A stretch of DNA of 64,000 bases from Unio delphinus (GCA_029339505.1 JAQISU010000036.1:3026501-3090500), one strand, 5' to 3'. Shown: positions 7,971 through 17,924, numbered from the stretch's first letter. Translations and numbers: made by a program. The notes: generated from the letters alone by a model not told the origin.

Positions 7971-8002
7971 GACCCCGCGGTGATAGTTGAGTATCCTCGG
8001 GT

Positions 8003-10243
8003 ATTACACTGGACAACAAATTTTTACAAAAGTCATGTTACTGAAATAAAATTAGTCAATTCTTATCATTTTTTATGTGATGAACACGAATATGACAGTC
8101 AAATTGCAAAATTGGCTCTAGTTTTTTTGTAATCTGCAAGAAATTAATGTTTACATAACGAAATGCATTCCAATAGTAAAAGGTCAACTGTAATAGCTTA
8201 CCTATAAAAAATCAAGCCATTGACTACATCTTAGGTTCCTTCGCCTGTCTCTTGTACAGCTGTTCGAGAGCATCTCTGAGGAGTGTCCAGCAGTAGTCAG
8301 CCAGCATTGTAGTGGACCATTTCCCTTGGTATCTTTGTTCCATTGTTGCGATATCTTGATGATAACGTTCGCCGTGTTCATCACTAACAATACCACAGTT
8401 GCTAGGAAAAAAATCCAAATGGGAATGAAGGAAGTGAATCTTTAGAGACATATTGCAGCCAAGTTTCTTATACTTCCTCAACATGTCTTCTACTAGTTCC
8501 TTATAGTTTTCTGCCCTAACATTTCCGAGGAAGTTTGTAGAAACTAGTCGAAAAGCATTCCATGCTTGTTTCGCGTCACCTTCCAGCAAGTTGTTGAACC
8601 GGTCATCTTTGGAAAGCACTCGAATCTGAGGACCCACAAAAACTCCTTCTTTAATCTTTGCTTCGCTGAGTCGAGGGAATTTTTCATGCAGGTATCGAAT
8701 GCTAGCAAAGTCCGGTCAATGGCTTTCACGAAGTTCTTCATCAAACCTAGTTTGATGTGAAGGGGAGGTAGCAAGATTTTCTGAGCCTCAACCAGAGCTT
8801 GGTGTTGTATATTCTTCTCTCCAATGGCTACATTCTGCCTGTGAGTCCATTCCTTCCTCATGTAGTGCATTTCCCTTGCTCGGCTATCCCACTCGCATAA
8901 GAAACACATGTATTTTGTATATCGTTGCTGCAGTCCCATTAAAAGGGCAACTACCTTCAAATCACCACAGAGGTGCCAGCTGTACTTGTTATACTCAATG
9001 GAATTCAGTAGCTGCCTTAAGTTATCGTATGTCTCTTTCATGTGGACAGCATACGCTACTGGAATAGATGGAAGAATGTTTCCATTGTGCAAAAGCACAG
9101 CCTTGAGACTCAGTTTCGAAGAGTCCACAAATAGTCTCCATTCTTGTGGGTCATGAGTGATTTTTAAAGCATTCATGAGGCCCTCAATATCGGAACAGAA
9201 TATCAGATTACTTTCCTTTCTGAAGAAAGGCTCCAATTGCTGGTGGCGCTTTCGATATGCAGTAATTGTGACATCTTCTTCTAGAAGATTCCATTGTTGG
9301 TGTCTTGATCCTAGCAATTCTGCCTTGTTCTTTGATAAGTCCAAATCACGAATCAGGTCATTTAGTTCTTCCTGTGTTATTCTGTATGGGGTTGATGATG
9401 CACCACAGTGAAAATCTGAATCACTGCATGCTGATGGACCAGGAGAAGAACAGGTCGACTCACCTTTGTCTTTGTCAGATGAATCAAGAGAATATTCTCC
9501 TGAAGGTTCTGGAATAGGAAGTCCCTCACCATGTGGAACTGGTCTCAATGCAGACGGAATGTTTGGGTAGACTATTCTCGACTTCTTTCGCTTCGTTATT
9601 CCGCCGGAAAGAGGAGGAACCAAGCAGAAGTAACAGTCATTTAGGCTGTTGCTTGGCTCTCTCCACACCATTGGGACTGCAAACGGCATTGATGACCTTT
9701 TGCAATTCAACCACTGTGAAAGCTGTGTTGTACATGTAGCACAGCATATTTGCGGAGCCCAAGGCTTGTCTTGGTCACCAACCTTGCATCCGAAGTAAAG
9801 ATGATATGCCTTCTTCACTTGAGAATTGATACTTTTCTTCTGGTTGGCAAATGTCACTTCCCCACAAATATAGCAAAAATTGTCCGCGGTATTAACACAC
9901 TTTCGAGGCATTACTGTTCTTTATTGTACGTAAATGGATAAAATAATAAGTTTTATGTAACAGTAGCTTGAACTGTCTCGCACAACGTCTAAAATATTTT
10001 AAGTGCTGAACCTATCGGATTGGGCTTTATATAGTACACTGCTTACGTCAGCTTCAGCAGCCGCCTGGCATTAGTATAATAGGCCTACACATGTATAGTA
10101 CACAGCTGACGTCAACTTACTTCAGCAGCCGCATGGCATTAGTATTGCATTGCATCAGAAAATGATGCAATCAACTGTGGATAATGTGAGCATGATGGTA
10201 TTATGCAATGTGACATCATTATTCCGGATGTTGCTGCAGTCCA
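8003..10243 (-). mobile_element. DNA-transposon-like element, copy 1 (5' end missing)
   Basis: This is nearly the same sequence as 30890-33124 in the opposite orientation. Its 3' end reads TTGTTGTCCAGTGTAAT on the minus strand, as in copy 3, and flanking DNA diverges just outside. The 5' side keeps the promoter-like block (about 10000-10240) but stops at 10243, where a partial inverted copy begins. The 5' terminal inverted repeat present in copy 3 is therefore missing. Confidence 0.75.
8224..9911 (-). pseudogene. Transposon-encoded zinc-finger/DDE-candidate protein, frameshifted (copy 1)
   Basis: It starts at MPRKCVNTADNF (9911). The N-terminus has CxxC pairs (CYICG, CCATC, CYFC) that look like a zinc-binding DNA-recognition domain. 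The middle carries LFVDSSKLSLKAVLLHNG and HLCGDLKVVALLMGLQ, then a CFLCEWDSR zinc-type motif. The end has SDEHGERYHQDIATME and MLADYCWTLLRD. The Asp, Asp and Glu residues of these blocks could form a DDE triad, but that is a guess. The family is widespread in invertebrate genomes as an uncharacterised protein. This copy shifts frame near 8700, where AFRYLHEK becomes AFDTCMK, and continues in a second frame to the stop at 8224. Confidence 0.7.
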
Positions 10244-11477
10244 GTTCCACATGGTGAGGGACTTCCTATTCCAGAACCTTCAGCAGAATATTCTCTTGAT
10301 TCATCTGACGAAGACAAAGGTGAGTCGACCTGTTCTTCTCCTGGTCCATCAGCATGCAGTGATCCAGATTTTCACTGTGGTGCATCATCAGCACCACACA
10401 GAATAACACAGGAAGAACTAAATGACCTGATTCGTGATTTGGACTTATCAAAGAACAAGGCAGAATTGCTAGGATCAAGACTCCAACAATGGAATCTTCT
10501 AGAAGAAGATGTCACAATTACTGCATATCGAAAGCGCCACCAGCAATTGGAGCCTTTCTTCAGAAAGGAAAGTAATCTGATATTCTGTTCCGATATTGAG
10601 GGCCTCATGAATGCTTTAAAAATCACTCATGACGCACAAGAATGGAGACTATTTGTGGACTCTTCGAAACTGAGTCTCAAGGCTGTGCTTTTGCACAATG
10701 GAAACATTCTTCCATCTATTCCAGTAGCGTATGCTGTCCACATGAAAGAGACATACGATAACTTAAGGCAGCTACTGAATTCCATTGAGTATAACAAGTA
10801 CAGCTGGCACCTCTGTGGTGATTTGAAGGTAGTTGCCCTTTTAATGGGACTGCAGCAAGGATATACAAAATACATGTGTTTCTTATGCGAGTGGGATAGC
10901 CGAGCAAGGGAAATGCACTACATGAGGAAGGAATGGACTCACAGGCAGAGTGTAGCCATTGGAGAGAAGAATATCCAACACCCAGCTCTGGTTGAGGCTC
11001 AGAAAATCTTGCTACCACCCTTTCACATCAATCTAGGTTTGATGAAGAACTTCGTGAAAGCCATTGACCGGACTTTGACAGCATTCCGATACCTGGATGA
11101 AAAATTCCCTCGACTCAGCGAAGCAAAGATTAAAGAAGGAGTTTTTGTGGGTCCTCAGATTCGAGAGCTTTTCAAAGATGACCGGTTCAACAACTTGCTG
11201 GAAGGTGACGCGAAACAAGCATGGAATGCTTTTCGCCTAGTTTCTACAAACTTCCTCGGAAATGTTAGGGCAGAAAACTATAAGAAACTAGTAGAAGACA
11301 TGTTGAGGAAGTATAAGAAACTTGGCTGAAATATGTCTCTAAAGATTCACTTCCTTCATTCCCATTTGGATTTCTTTCCTAGCAACTGTGGTATTGTTAG
11401 TGATAAACACGGCGAACGTTGTCATCAAGATATCGCAACAATGGAACAAAGATACCAAGGAAAATGGTCCACTACAA
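10243..11477 (+). pseudogene. Same transposon gene, copy 2, truncated at both ends and nonsense-mutated
   Basis: It matches copy 3 from about 31588 to 32823. The gene begins abruptly inside the coding region (AGTTCCACATGGTGAGGG). It has TGA at 11327-11329 where copy 3 has TGC (Cys in LGCNMSLK). The match ends at ACTACAAT and is followed by GTATGTGTC, so about the last 25-30 codons and the 3' repeat are missing. It is joined head-to-head with copy 1, which makes a large imperfect inverted repeat around 10243. It is non-functional. Confidence 0.75.
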
Positions 11478-11808
11478 TGTATGTGTCACTACCATTTCAA
11501 TTTTCGTACAGTCTACCCCTCTCGTGTTTGATCGTATGATTGTGTGCATATGTAATGGTGGTTTGGTTTTGAAGGTGTGAAGTGTGTTTTCGGATAATAA
11601 TCAAAATGCATGGTGCTGAATTGAATACATGTCTATTTATTTTCTCATCACCATTTTAAGTTTGCCTTTCTCGTATTCCTATAAATTGTAGATCCTTTAT
11701 AATTTTACTATTTTAACATGTCTATGTCCCTTGTTGTGTCGACCCATTTTCCTTCGAAAATCTAAACATGAACTTTTCCTTTGTTCTTATAAACACTTTG
11801 ACCTCATA
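11478..11808. other. Unassigned AT-rich spacer between transposon copy 2 and the Polinton
   Basis: There is no ORF or repeat that I recognise. It begins with GTATGT exactly where transposon homology stops, which resembles a splice donor. It ends with CTCATA immediately before the Polinton terminal repeat; that hexamer is the left half of the candidate target-site duplication. Confidence 0.4.
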
Positions 11809-12139
11809 AGTAGTAATATGGGGCACTATAGCCTCAATGCGAAATCCAGTCAAAAAGGGCTTGGGGCACTATAGCCTCAAGATTTATAGCCTCAAGGGAA
11901 AATCCAGTCAAAACGGGCATTCGGCACTATAGCCTCAAACATAGTGAGGCAATCTAGCCTCAAGGGGAATTGAACATAGTGCGGCACTCTAGCCTCAAGA
12001 GAAAATGCACATAGTGGGCCTATCTAGCCTTATAGGAAATTGAACATGGGGAATATTATTTGTATTTGTATTTGGGACTATCTAGCGACAAGGGAAAATG
12101 GAGACAAAGAAAGCAAATATCTTTTCGACGTATATGAGT
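11809..12139 (+). repeat. Left terminal inverted repeat of the Polinton
   Basis: It is the inverse of 29074-29459, with length differences caused by internal subrepeats of the type GGCACTATAGCCTCAA. The inner part (about 12040-12139: AACATGGGGAATATTATTTG, GGGACTATCTAGCGACAAGG, AAATATCTTTTCGA) is the best conserved. Its inner edge contains the degenerate histone-type downstream element of the leftmost cassette. Confidence 0.9.
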
Positions 12140-12145
12140 ACTTCT
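12120..12145 (-). terminator. Degenerate histone-type 3' processing signal, cassette 1
   Basis: On the minus strand, GAAAAGA lies at 12126-12120, preceded by exactly 13 nt (ACTCATATACGTC) that match the spacer of the perfect signal at 29058. The stem-loop 3' arm has eroded (AGAAGT in place of AGGGCC). It lies at the inner boundary of the left inverted repeat, the mirror position of the intact signal at the right end. Confidence 0.5.
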
Positions 12146-12349
12146 TCTTCTTCTTTTATTTTCTGCCATTGTTCCACCACCTTTTGATTTTTATTAATGA
12201 TACCCTTTTGTTCTTCTTTTCGTCCTCGGGATTCTAGTCAGGATGTCCCATAGCTCTAACACTTCTCTTGTATCTTTATCCAATTGTTATTTAATCTTTC
12301 AAATTCCTCTTTCTTTTTTATGTTTTTATTGTCCTTTCTTTACTTACTC

Positions 12350-12725
12350 CATTTATCTTCTATCTTCTTCATTTCTTCTAATAGTTCCTTACTCATCAGC
12401 TCTTCGGCTTTCTTGAACTAGTCCAAACCATTTTGGACATGGGGCCACTGTGATAAGATAGTATCCAAAAAACACTTTACGTTCTCGACAATATCTATAA
12501 CTTCCTTTAATGTTCCCACCCTGACATAGGGTGGGTTAATGCAGCCTCGTAACGTTTCGGCTTCTTCTTCTAGCATTCCTTCTAAGAGCTCCTTGGCTAT
12601 TTTCAGTCTGTTTGCAAAGTCCAGGCTGCTCGTAACCTTCCATTCATTATGTAGTTTTTCCACTACATATTCCCCGTCTCATATCCAGAAATAGCTGTGT
12701 TTTAAATTTTTGAATAAAGTTGATG
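12350..12725 (-). pseudogene. Polinton accessory gene, cassette 1 (unknown function)
   Basis: The open part runs from 12663 to 12418 (MEKLHNEWK...VQNGLD) and continues in frame past the stop as helical Lys/Glu-rich sequence (KKAEELMSKELLEE). It is predicted all-helical and acidic, with LKIAKELLEGMLEEEAE. Position, upstream promoter block (12884-12910) and degenerate 3' signal (12120-12145) match the two cassettes to its right, so it is probably a diverged paralogue. No known domain is recognised. The promoter is separated from the ORF by a long (AT)n tract. Confidence 0.45.
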
Positions 12726-12780
12726 CTGTCACCATCTTCTAATGTTGTTTCGTGGAATGGTTCTAATGTCAGCCACTTGA

Positions 12781-12781
<1 letters not shown>

Positions 12782-12879
<98 letters not shown>

Positions 12880-12880
12880 T
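12782..12880. repeat. (AT)n microsatellite at the expected TATA-box position
   Basis: About 99 bp of almost pure AT. It starts 2-3 nt downstream (minus strand) of the promoter block at 12884-12910, where the paralogous cassette at 14629 has CATATAAA. It may have expanded from a TATA box. Confidence 0.85.
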
Positions 12881-12883
12881 AAA

Positions 12884-12910
12884 GCACGGACGTGAAGGAA
12901 AATATCCCTT
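12884..12910 (-). promoter_or_regulatory. Cassette promoter block, copy 1 (diverged)
   Basis: The minus-strand reading is AAGGGATATTTTC, 6 nt, then GTCCGTGC. It aligns with GGTGTTTTC-N-GTCCGCGC at 13881-13908 and 14637-14663. Confidence 0.5.
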
Positions 12911-12949
12911 ACACTCACTTTTCATATACGCTATTCACAAAACATACAA

Positions 12950-13112
12950 TCTATCATCCACACACACAAGGAGAAGCAGCCAAAACAAACCACATAATTT
13001 ACTATCCAATAGCACATTATCTATCATCCACACACGGAGAAGCAGCCAAAACAAACCATATAATCTACTATCCAATATGACACAATCTAACATCCACCCA
13101 AGCGCTCGTGAG

Positions 13113-13163
<51 letters not shown>

Positions 13164-13169
13164 ACACTT

Positions 13170-13202
<33 letters not shown>

Positions 13203-13230
13203 AACACACACACACACACTATTATATCAG
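12950..13230. repeat. Short 64-bp duplication followed by (CA)n
   Basis: GGAGAAGCAGCCAAAACAAACCA with flanking TCTATCATCCACACAC is repeated at about 12953 and 13020. An interrupted CA tract at 13117-13220 follows. There is no coding evidence; ORFs here are translations of the repeats. Confidence 0.8.
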
Positions 13231-13293
13231 TACAGAGTCAGTGGTTATAATTACACTACTCCTCTCACATACCAATTGGCAATTTGAACAGTT

Positions 13294-13329
13294 TCTTTTC
13301 TAGACATTTGGTTAGCCCTGAGAAGGACT
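13294..13329 (-). terminator. Histone-type 3' signal, cassette 2
   Basis: On the minus strand, AGTCCT-TCTC-AGGGCT (13329-13314) forms a 6-bp stem with one G-T pair and a four-base loop, as in histone mRNAs. Exactly 13 nt follow (AACCAAATGTCTA), then GAAAAGA at 13300-13294, a purine-rich downstream element able to pair with the U7 snRNA 5' end. It lies about 180 nt past the stop codon of the cassette 2 gene. Confidence 0.7.
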
Positions 13330-13505
13330 GTTTTTTTAAACCTCCTAAATACACCTGGCTAATGCTGGCACCTTTCAGGTCTAGCCCCGCACACATATCT
13401 CCTACTCCAATCATTCTCCCCATTTACTCTTGTTATTGGAAGCGCAGAGGGAGAATGAGTAGCCTCAATCTCCTAGTCTTCACTTTGAGGGATAGTGAAA
13501 GCCTG

Positions 13506-13817
13506 TTAACGTCTTCCTCTATACCGCAACCGGGGATGAAATCGTGGTTGTTGTGACTGGGGTTGTGACTGTGGTTGGCGAACTGATTCTGGTTGTGGAG
13601 TCGTCCTCACCTCAGGTTTCACCTGACAGTCTTCAATCATCATGAGGTGAGGTATGATTGGTCTTTTCTTGTCGTCCTCTTCTTTCGTTTTTCTTTCCTT
13701 CTCTTCTTCTTCAATTCTGGTCTGTTCTTCTAAGGCCTCCATAGCCAGCTCGTCCAGGAGACGTATAGCATTATCCAGGTGCATCTGAAGCTCCCTAAGC
13801 TTGTTGAGTCTGCTCAT
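13506..13817 (-). CDS. Polinton accessory gene, cassette 2 (unknown, helical N-terminus, Gln/Pro-rich tail)
   Basis: 103 aa. It starts at MSRLNKLRELQMHLD, which aligns with the SRLAKLNEAYVTLH start of cassette 3. The N-terminal ~50 residues form a charged helix (ALEEQTRIEEEEKERK). The tail is Gln/Pro/Arg-rich. The start is supported by context: an initiator-like TCAGTCTGG lies about 40 nt upstream, with the cassette promoter block at 13881-13908. The stem-loop signal at 13314-13329 lies downstream. The reading frame is open, but the product is not recognised. It could be an expressed small nuclear or virion protein; that is inference. Confidence 0.5.
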   Translation of the reverse strand: MSRLNKLRELQMHLDNAIRLLDELAMEALEEQTRIEEEEKERKTKEEDDKKRPIIPHLMMIEDCQVKPEVRTTPQPESVRQPQSQPQSQQPRFHPRLRYRGRR

Positions 13818-13880
13818 CTTTGGGTTGATGTGCCAATGATAGGAAGCCAGACTGACGAGTGCTTCTCAATATCTGGACAA

Positions 13881-13908
13881 GCGCGGACATGTAGGAAAAC
13901 ACCCCTCT
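13881..13908 (-). promoter_or_regulatory. Cassette promoter block, copy 2
   Basis: The minus-strand reading is AGGGGTGTTTTCCTACATGT followed by CCGCGC. It is followed at about 25 nt by TCAGTCTGG (initiator-like) and at about 64 nt by the ATG at 13817. It is strongly similar to copy 3. Confidence 0.6.
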
Positions 13909-13944
13909 GATCAAAAACTTACGTTACCCCTATCATTACAAAAA

Positions 13945-13973
13945 CACGTGGACTTAAAAGAAAACACCCGCTC
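13945..13973 (-). promoter_or_regulatory. Additional cassette promoter block upstream of copy 2
   Basis: The minus-strand reading is GAGCGGGTGTTTTCTTTTAA then GTCCACGTG. It is a second instance of the block about 65 bp upstream of copy 2, so it may be a duplicated control element or the relic of a lost cassette. Confidence 0.5.
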
Positions 13974-14144
13974 ACTTTTTTACTTTACTCACATGAATAA
14001 ATTTAACAAGTTACTTTTAAAAAAAAAATACTTTATACTTATAGACGCACTTCAAACAACGGTAAACGAAGAATGTGATTATATACTCATTTCTATTTCT
14101 TTTATAACTTTCTCACATACCATTAGCAAATTGAATTATTAATT

Positions 14145-14179
14145 GTTTTCGAGAATATTGGGTAGCCCTGAAAACGGTT
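14145..14179 (-). terminator. Histone-type 3' signal, cassette 3 (stem partly decayed)
   Basis: The minus strand reads AACCGT-TTTC-AGGGCT (14179-14164): the canonical TTTC loop and an intact 3' arm, but two mismatches in the 5' arm. Exactly 13 nt follow (ACCCAATATTCTC), then GAAAACA. The signal lies 15 nt past the stop of the gene ending at 14194. Confidence 0.6.
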
Positions 14180-14193
14180 GTTTTTTGTGTACA

Positions 14194-14566
14194 CTAGGAG
14201 GATGGCAATCTTTGATTAACTAAGATTGCGTCCTCGTCTGGCAACAGGATAGGGTCTGCTTCTTCGGAAAGAGAAAGAAAACTCTTTCGTGTACACACGA
14301 CAGTCGACAAAACTTCTGTCTGGTTCCTGCTGATGTTGTTGCTCTTGCTGTTGCTGTTCTCTCTGCTCTCTCTCTGCTGCTTCTGAAGTCTATACTTCCA
14401 TTCTTCTTTGTCTTTTTGAATTTTCTCACTGAAGAGTTCTTCTATGAGGTCTTCCGTTACTTGAAGCATTCTAACATTCTCTACCTCTTCAGGCTTTGGC
14501 ATCAACCTGTGTCTGATTCGATGCAGAGTGACGTAAGCTTCGTTCAGCTTGGCAAGTCTTGAGCAT
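14194..14566 (-). pseudogene. Polinton accessory gene, cassette 3 (unknown, helical)
   Basis: By alignment with cassette 2, the ancestral start is the ATG at 14566, one base out of frame with the long ORF (14658-14194). The extra N-terminal residues of that ORF are translated promoter. The product begins SRLAKLNEAYVTLHRIR, continues through VTEDLIEELFSEKIQKDKEEW (helical, charged) into a Gln/Ser/Asn-rich region, and ends DAILVNQRLPSS. TATA (CATATAAAGC near 14626) and initiator-like CAGTCTG near 14603 are about 26 nt apart. No domain is recognised. Confidence 0.5.
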
Positions 14567-14636
14567 AACTTCGTAGCAGGATGAGTCAAACAATGGATGG
14601 TCAGACTGGAGACTACCCTTGCTTTATATGGTTCAC

Positions 14637-14663
14637 GCGCGGACGCGATAGAAAACACCCTCT
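14637..14663 (-). promoter_or_regulatory. Cassette promoter block, copy 3
   Basis: The minus-strand reading is AGAGGGTGTTTTCTATCGC followed by GTCCGCGC. CATATAAAGC lies about 8 nt further and initiator-like CAGTCTG about 26 nt after that. This is the best-preserved of the four blocks. Confidence 0.65.
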
Positions 14664-15152
14664 ACGGTGTAAAGTTGGAAATGTTTGGATAGTATGAAGT
14701 GAGGGATAGAAAGAATTCAAAGAGCATCTATATTAATAAAAATGTAAAACAAACGACAGACAATGCGTCTGTCGTTTTGAAACCAATGCGGTTTCAAAAC
14801 AGAACATTATTATTCAAATAATAAACAACTCACAAAACACATTTATTTTCAATTAATAAACGTTTTTTAATTCACTAACATTTTTTTTTTAAATAAAAAA
14901 CATTTTTTTCAAATAACAAACATTTTTTCTTCAAATAACAAATATTTTGTTTCTTCAATAACACAAATAAATTATCTTTGGAATGGTTGACAACGTTGTG
15001 AATTAAATTGAGATTTCCACTGTTGGAAGTCATTGGGCCATTGATGTACACTACGTTTCCTAGACAACATATAGCCATAATGGTCACAAAACCATCAATC
15101 TATTTGTCATCGAGTCGAGACGAATGACGATCCAAATAAGTCACTAAATGTT
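14664..15152. other. AT-rich spacer with degenerate AACATTTTTT runs
   Basis: At 14815-14960 a loose repeat of the type AATAACAAACATTTTTTTCA occurs about six times. No gene is recognised. The protease gene's 3' end lies just beyond. Confidence 0.5.
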
Positions 15153-15524
15153 CTAAAAAGAATATCCAAGACTGCGATGATGCAGATAATAGACACAATA
15201 TTGTCCACACACCATATAATCTGTGCCTTGTAATTTCACATTATTGAATCGTGTCGTCTGGGCATTTCTTCTCATAAAGTCAATGATATCATCTTCCAAA
15301 ACGGGTAATCCATACAAATCAAAATACTCCACACAACACTCTTGAGGAAAGTAGACAGCTACCCAGTGAGTTCTTGGAAAATGACTGTCGTCCGTGTTAA
15401 TGACATAAGCTTAAATCTTTTGAGGTTTGCGATGAGGTAGTTCATCGTTAGCACACACGACAAGATTCCAAGAAACTGTGTACGAACTACGGTTCAAAAG
15501 ATAATAAAGTTCACAGGTATCCAT
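15153..15524 (-). pseudogene. Adenain-like cysteine protease of the Polinton (one premature stop)
   Basis: 124 codons from ATG 15524 to TAG 15153-15155. The frame is open except for TAA at 15413-15411 (codon 38). The catalytic blocks are intact: THWVAVYFP (His), EYFDLYGLP (Asp) and MVCGQYCVYYL (Cys, with the usual CGxxC). NTDDSHFPR precedes the His block, as in Polinton proteases. The family matures capsid precursors. Its Cys motif (CGQYC) differs from that of the protease at 3845 (CGSEV), consistent with a different lineage. Apart from the stop it is a near-complete gene. Confidence 0.85.
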
Positions 15525-15558
15525 GTTTTTGCGACCTTATATTTTTCTTTCTTGACAG

Positions 15559-16058
15559 CTAATGATAAGTCATCAATTCAATCCAGAATTTTTGCTCGAA
15601 AAGGTCTGTCAAGTAACTGTTTGTTTGCTTCGTCTTTTCACTCTGTGCCAAGAGAACTTCGATGCGATCAATTTCTCGAGCACACAATGGAGGAGAGGAA
15701 TGATCACACAAGTCTTTATACCACTGAAGTAACATGGTTTCTTCTGAGATGAGACTCCAAGCTTCGTTCAGATAATCGTCCAATTTTTTTTTCTTGACTC
15801 ATCATCATCCGTTTATCGTGTTGAATTTGACTGGGATGATCGATTAGACATCCATAGCAATCTTGTTTGGTCATGTCTCTCATTGTATACTCCAAGTGCT
15901 TGGCATAATAGGCGACTAAATGTTGTTCCTGTTCTGGCAATCTGGACTTCATTATCACTACTTCTTCTTTTTGGTCTTCGGGGGTCTGCTTTCTCTGTAA
16001 CCTCCCATTCCATTTCCATTGATTCTCCAATATTCAAAGAAGGACAAGCTATTTCCAT
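15559..16058 (-). pseudogene. Conserved small Polinton protein with CxxC...DHPSQ...H motif, frameshifted
   Basis: Two or three overlapping minus-strand frames together give a protein with YYAKHLEYTMRDMT, DCYGCLIDHPSQIQHD and MMMSQE, then, after a frame change near 15785, DDYLNEAWSLIS and an acidic/helical C-terminus. The C-x2-C...DHPSQ...H pattern recurs in animal Polintons as I know them, with no established function. It may be a zinc-binding regulatory or virion protein. It lies between the protease and capsid genes. Confidence 0.5.
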
Positions 16059-16063
16059 AGTGT

Positions 16064-17371
16064 TTAATAGTCTAGAATGACTTCTCCCAAACTGTTGATT
16101 TGTATGGTATTATCGAATTTGTCATACATAATGATATTCACCGTTTCGGTAAGAGGTCCTGCAAACTGAAGCTCCACACGCAGTTGCCCAGATTTTATAG
16201 GGTGGAAATGTCCCTCGTAGCTGCCTTGGTCTGGAGTGAAATCAGAACTCCACAAAGTGTAACCTCCTGCATAATCGTCGTAGGAAATGCCGTAACTGGT
16301 GTTGGTTCCTAACTGTCCTGTGGCTTCGTACAGCGACAAGTACGACCTCAAGTAATTCTTCTGGTCAAAGTTGGGTTCGAAGGGTCGGGTACACAAAGTT
16401 TTGCCATCGCGACTAATTTCGATTTTGGATACTTAAACTGGAAAGGATTTTGATCGTGGGTACCGATGAAGGCTGCATTGCTGACGATACCAATGAATAA
16501 ACGTTTAGGTAACTGTCCTTGGTACAGATGATCTTCGATCTTAGAGTCCAGTGGTAATGGTGAAAGTTTTGACTTGCACACGTCGTATCGGATACTTGGC
16601 TGTCGTTCTGCTCAAGGTGTGACTGATGTCATTTCCCACTTTAGGTGACACTTCCAAACGACGCACGTATAACATGGCTTCTTGGATAATGGTTTTGTAT
16701 TCGTTGGTATAAATCATCAAATGAAAAGCATCGCTGCTATGATTCAGTCTCAAGCGAATGTCCACCCCGATCAGCAAATACTTCTCTTGAAACCACATGT
16801 CGAAATGCAAACGATTGAACAGTTCTAAACTTCGTACTTACAGAATTTTCCTTCGACGCTCGTTAAAACCCACATTGTGAAGATCGTCATCTGCGGTCAC
16901 GACTGTGTCGTTAAACTTATTATCACCTGCTGTGTCAGATTTCCATACCACACAAGCATCTAAATGAGTGTTCTTGTCTTCTTTTCCGTACGTCACGAGA
17001 TTTTCGAGGTACGCTCGGTAAGGGTAAGTATCCATGATATTGCTTACCAGTTTGTTATTCATGTTCAAATCCACTTTGCTGAACAACTAATGCATGCAAT
17101 TGTTGACAGGAGCTACTTGGGCAAAGCCATCTGGATGGTTGTTGTCCGCCGGTTTGATCACTTTCACTTTCAAATACAAGTAACTGCTGTTCAGATCGAT
17201 GTAATCTTCGGGTAGCCTTTTGATTTCAAACTCGATGGGAGCTGAATCCACCGAAGAGGAGACGTGATGAAATTAGACCCATTGGGCTTCTTGCATGGTC
17301 ATCTTTGTGGGTGGTATGGCAAAGAGATCCAGTTCCGATTTGGAACATGCACAAGATTCTTGTGCATCATT
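16064..17371 (-). pseudogene. Polinton major capsid protein (hexon-like, double jelly-roll), multiply broken
   Basis: From right to left the pieces cover the whole family length in order: SELDLFAIPPT and PIEFEIKRLPEDYIDLNSSY; then, after a TAG, VSNIMDTYPYRAYLENLVTYG; then KYLLIGVDIRLRLNHSS with SPKVGND and AKYPIRRVQVK; then LYQGQLPKRLFIGIV with NPFQFKYPKS; finally YEDY-like SYDDYAGGYTLWSSDFTPD and IMYDKFDNTIQI. Proteins of this family are often annotated F54H12.2-like. There are at least two stops near the 5' end and frame changes near 16820, 16560 and 16395. Order and completeness show decay in place rather than truncation. Confidence 0.85.
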
Positions 17372-17386
17372 TTTTCTTCTCAGTCT

Positions 17387-17924
17387 CTATGTTTTGCTTT
17401 TAATAATCAAAAATGTATAAGTCACGAACGGTTCTTTTTTCTTCGTCTTTCTAGCTTTAGAGATATGGAGACTTTGGAAGGATGTCTTCGTCGTCGGCTT
17501 CTGCCTTGTCCTTCCTGTGTCCTCAGGGAAGCAGGAATGCCAGACTCGGTACCGTTCAGGGCATTTATAGGACTTTCTCATCGACCCAAAATCTCTGTAC
17601 CCGTTTGAAGCAAGACATTTTTGCCTGCTCTCAAAAAAGCTTCTTTGGGGTTTTGTTTGTCAATGAGGACATTTTTAAGAAAATCTTTGCCGTGAGTCAA
17701 TGCGGCATCTTTAAGGCGTGCAATCCTCGTGTCACAATCAGTTTCAAAACAGGGACCACGGAACAAAAGGCTGATTTAAACATATTTCCCAAACCATGTC
17801 CTCGTTGTCGAGCGACTCCTCGGTACACAGGATACATCACTTTTTCAGTTGTTCGAGAAACCTTTTTGAAAATGGAGTTTCTCTGTGACTTTCCCTGTGG
17901 TAAATGGAACATTTTGTCCCAGTT
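17387..17924 (-). pseudogene. Polinton PX/pVI-like protein, frameshifted
   Basis: The first frame (17912-17697) has YPVYRGVARQRGHGLGNMFK and SVVPVLK, the hallmark of Polinton PX proteins. The second (17766-17578) continues with RLKDAALTHGKDFLKNVLID and AFLRAG, ending basic. The shift lies near 17720. It is probably a membrane-active or core precursor protein, encoded between the penton-like and major capsid genes as in other Polintons. Confidence 0.7.
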
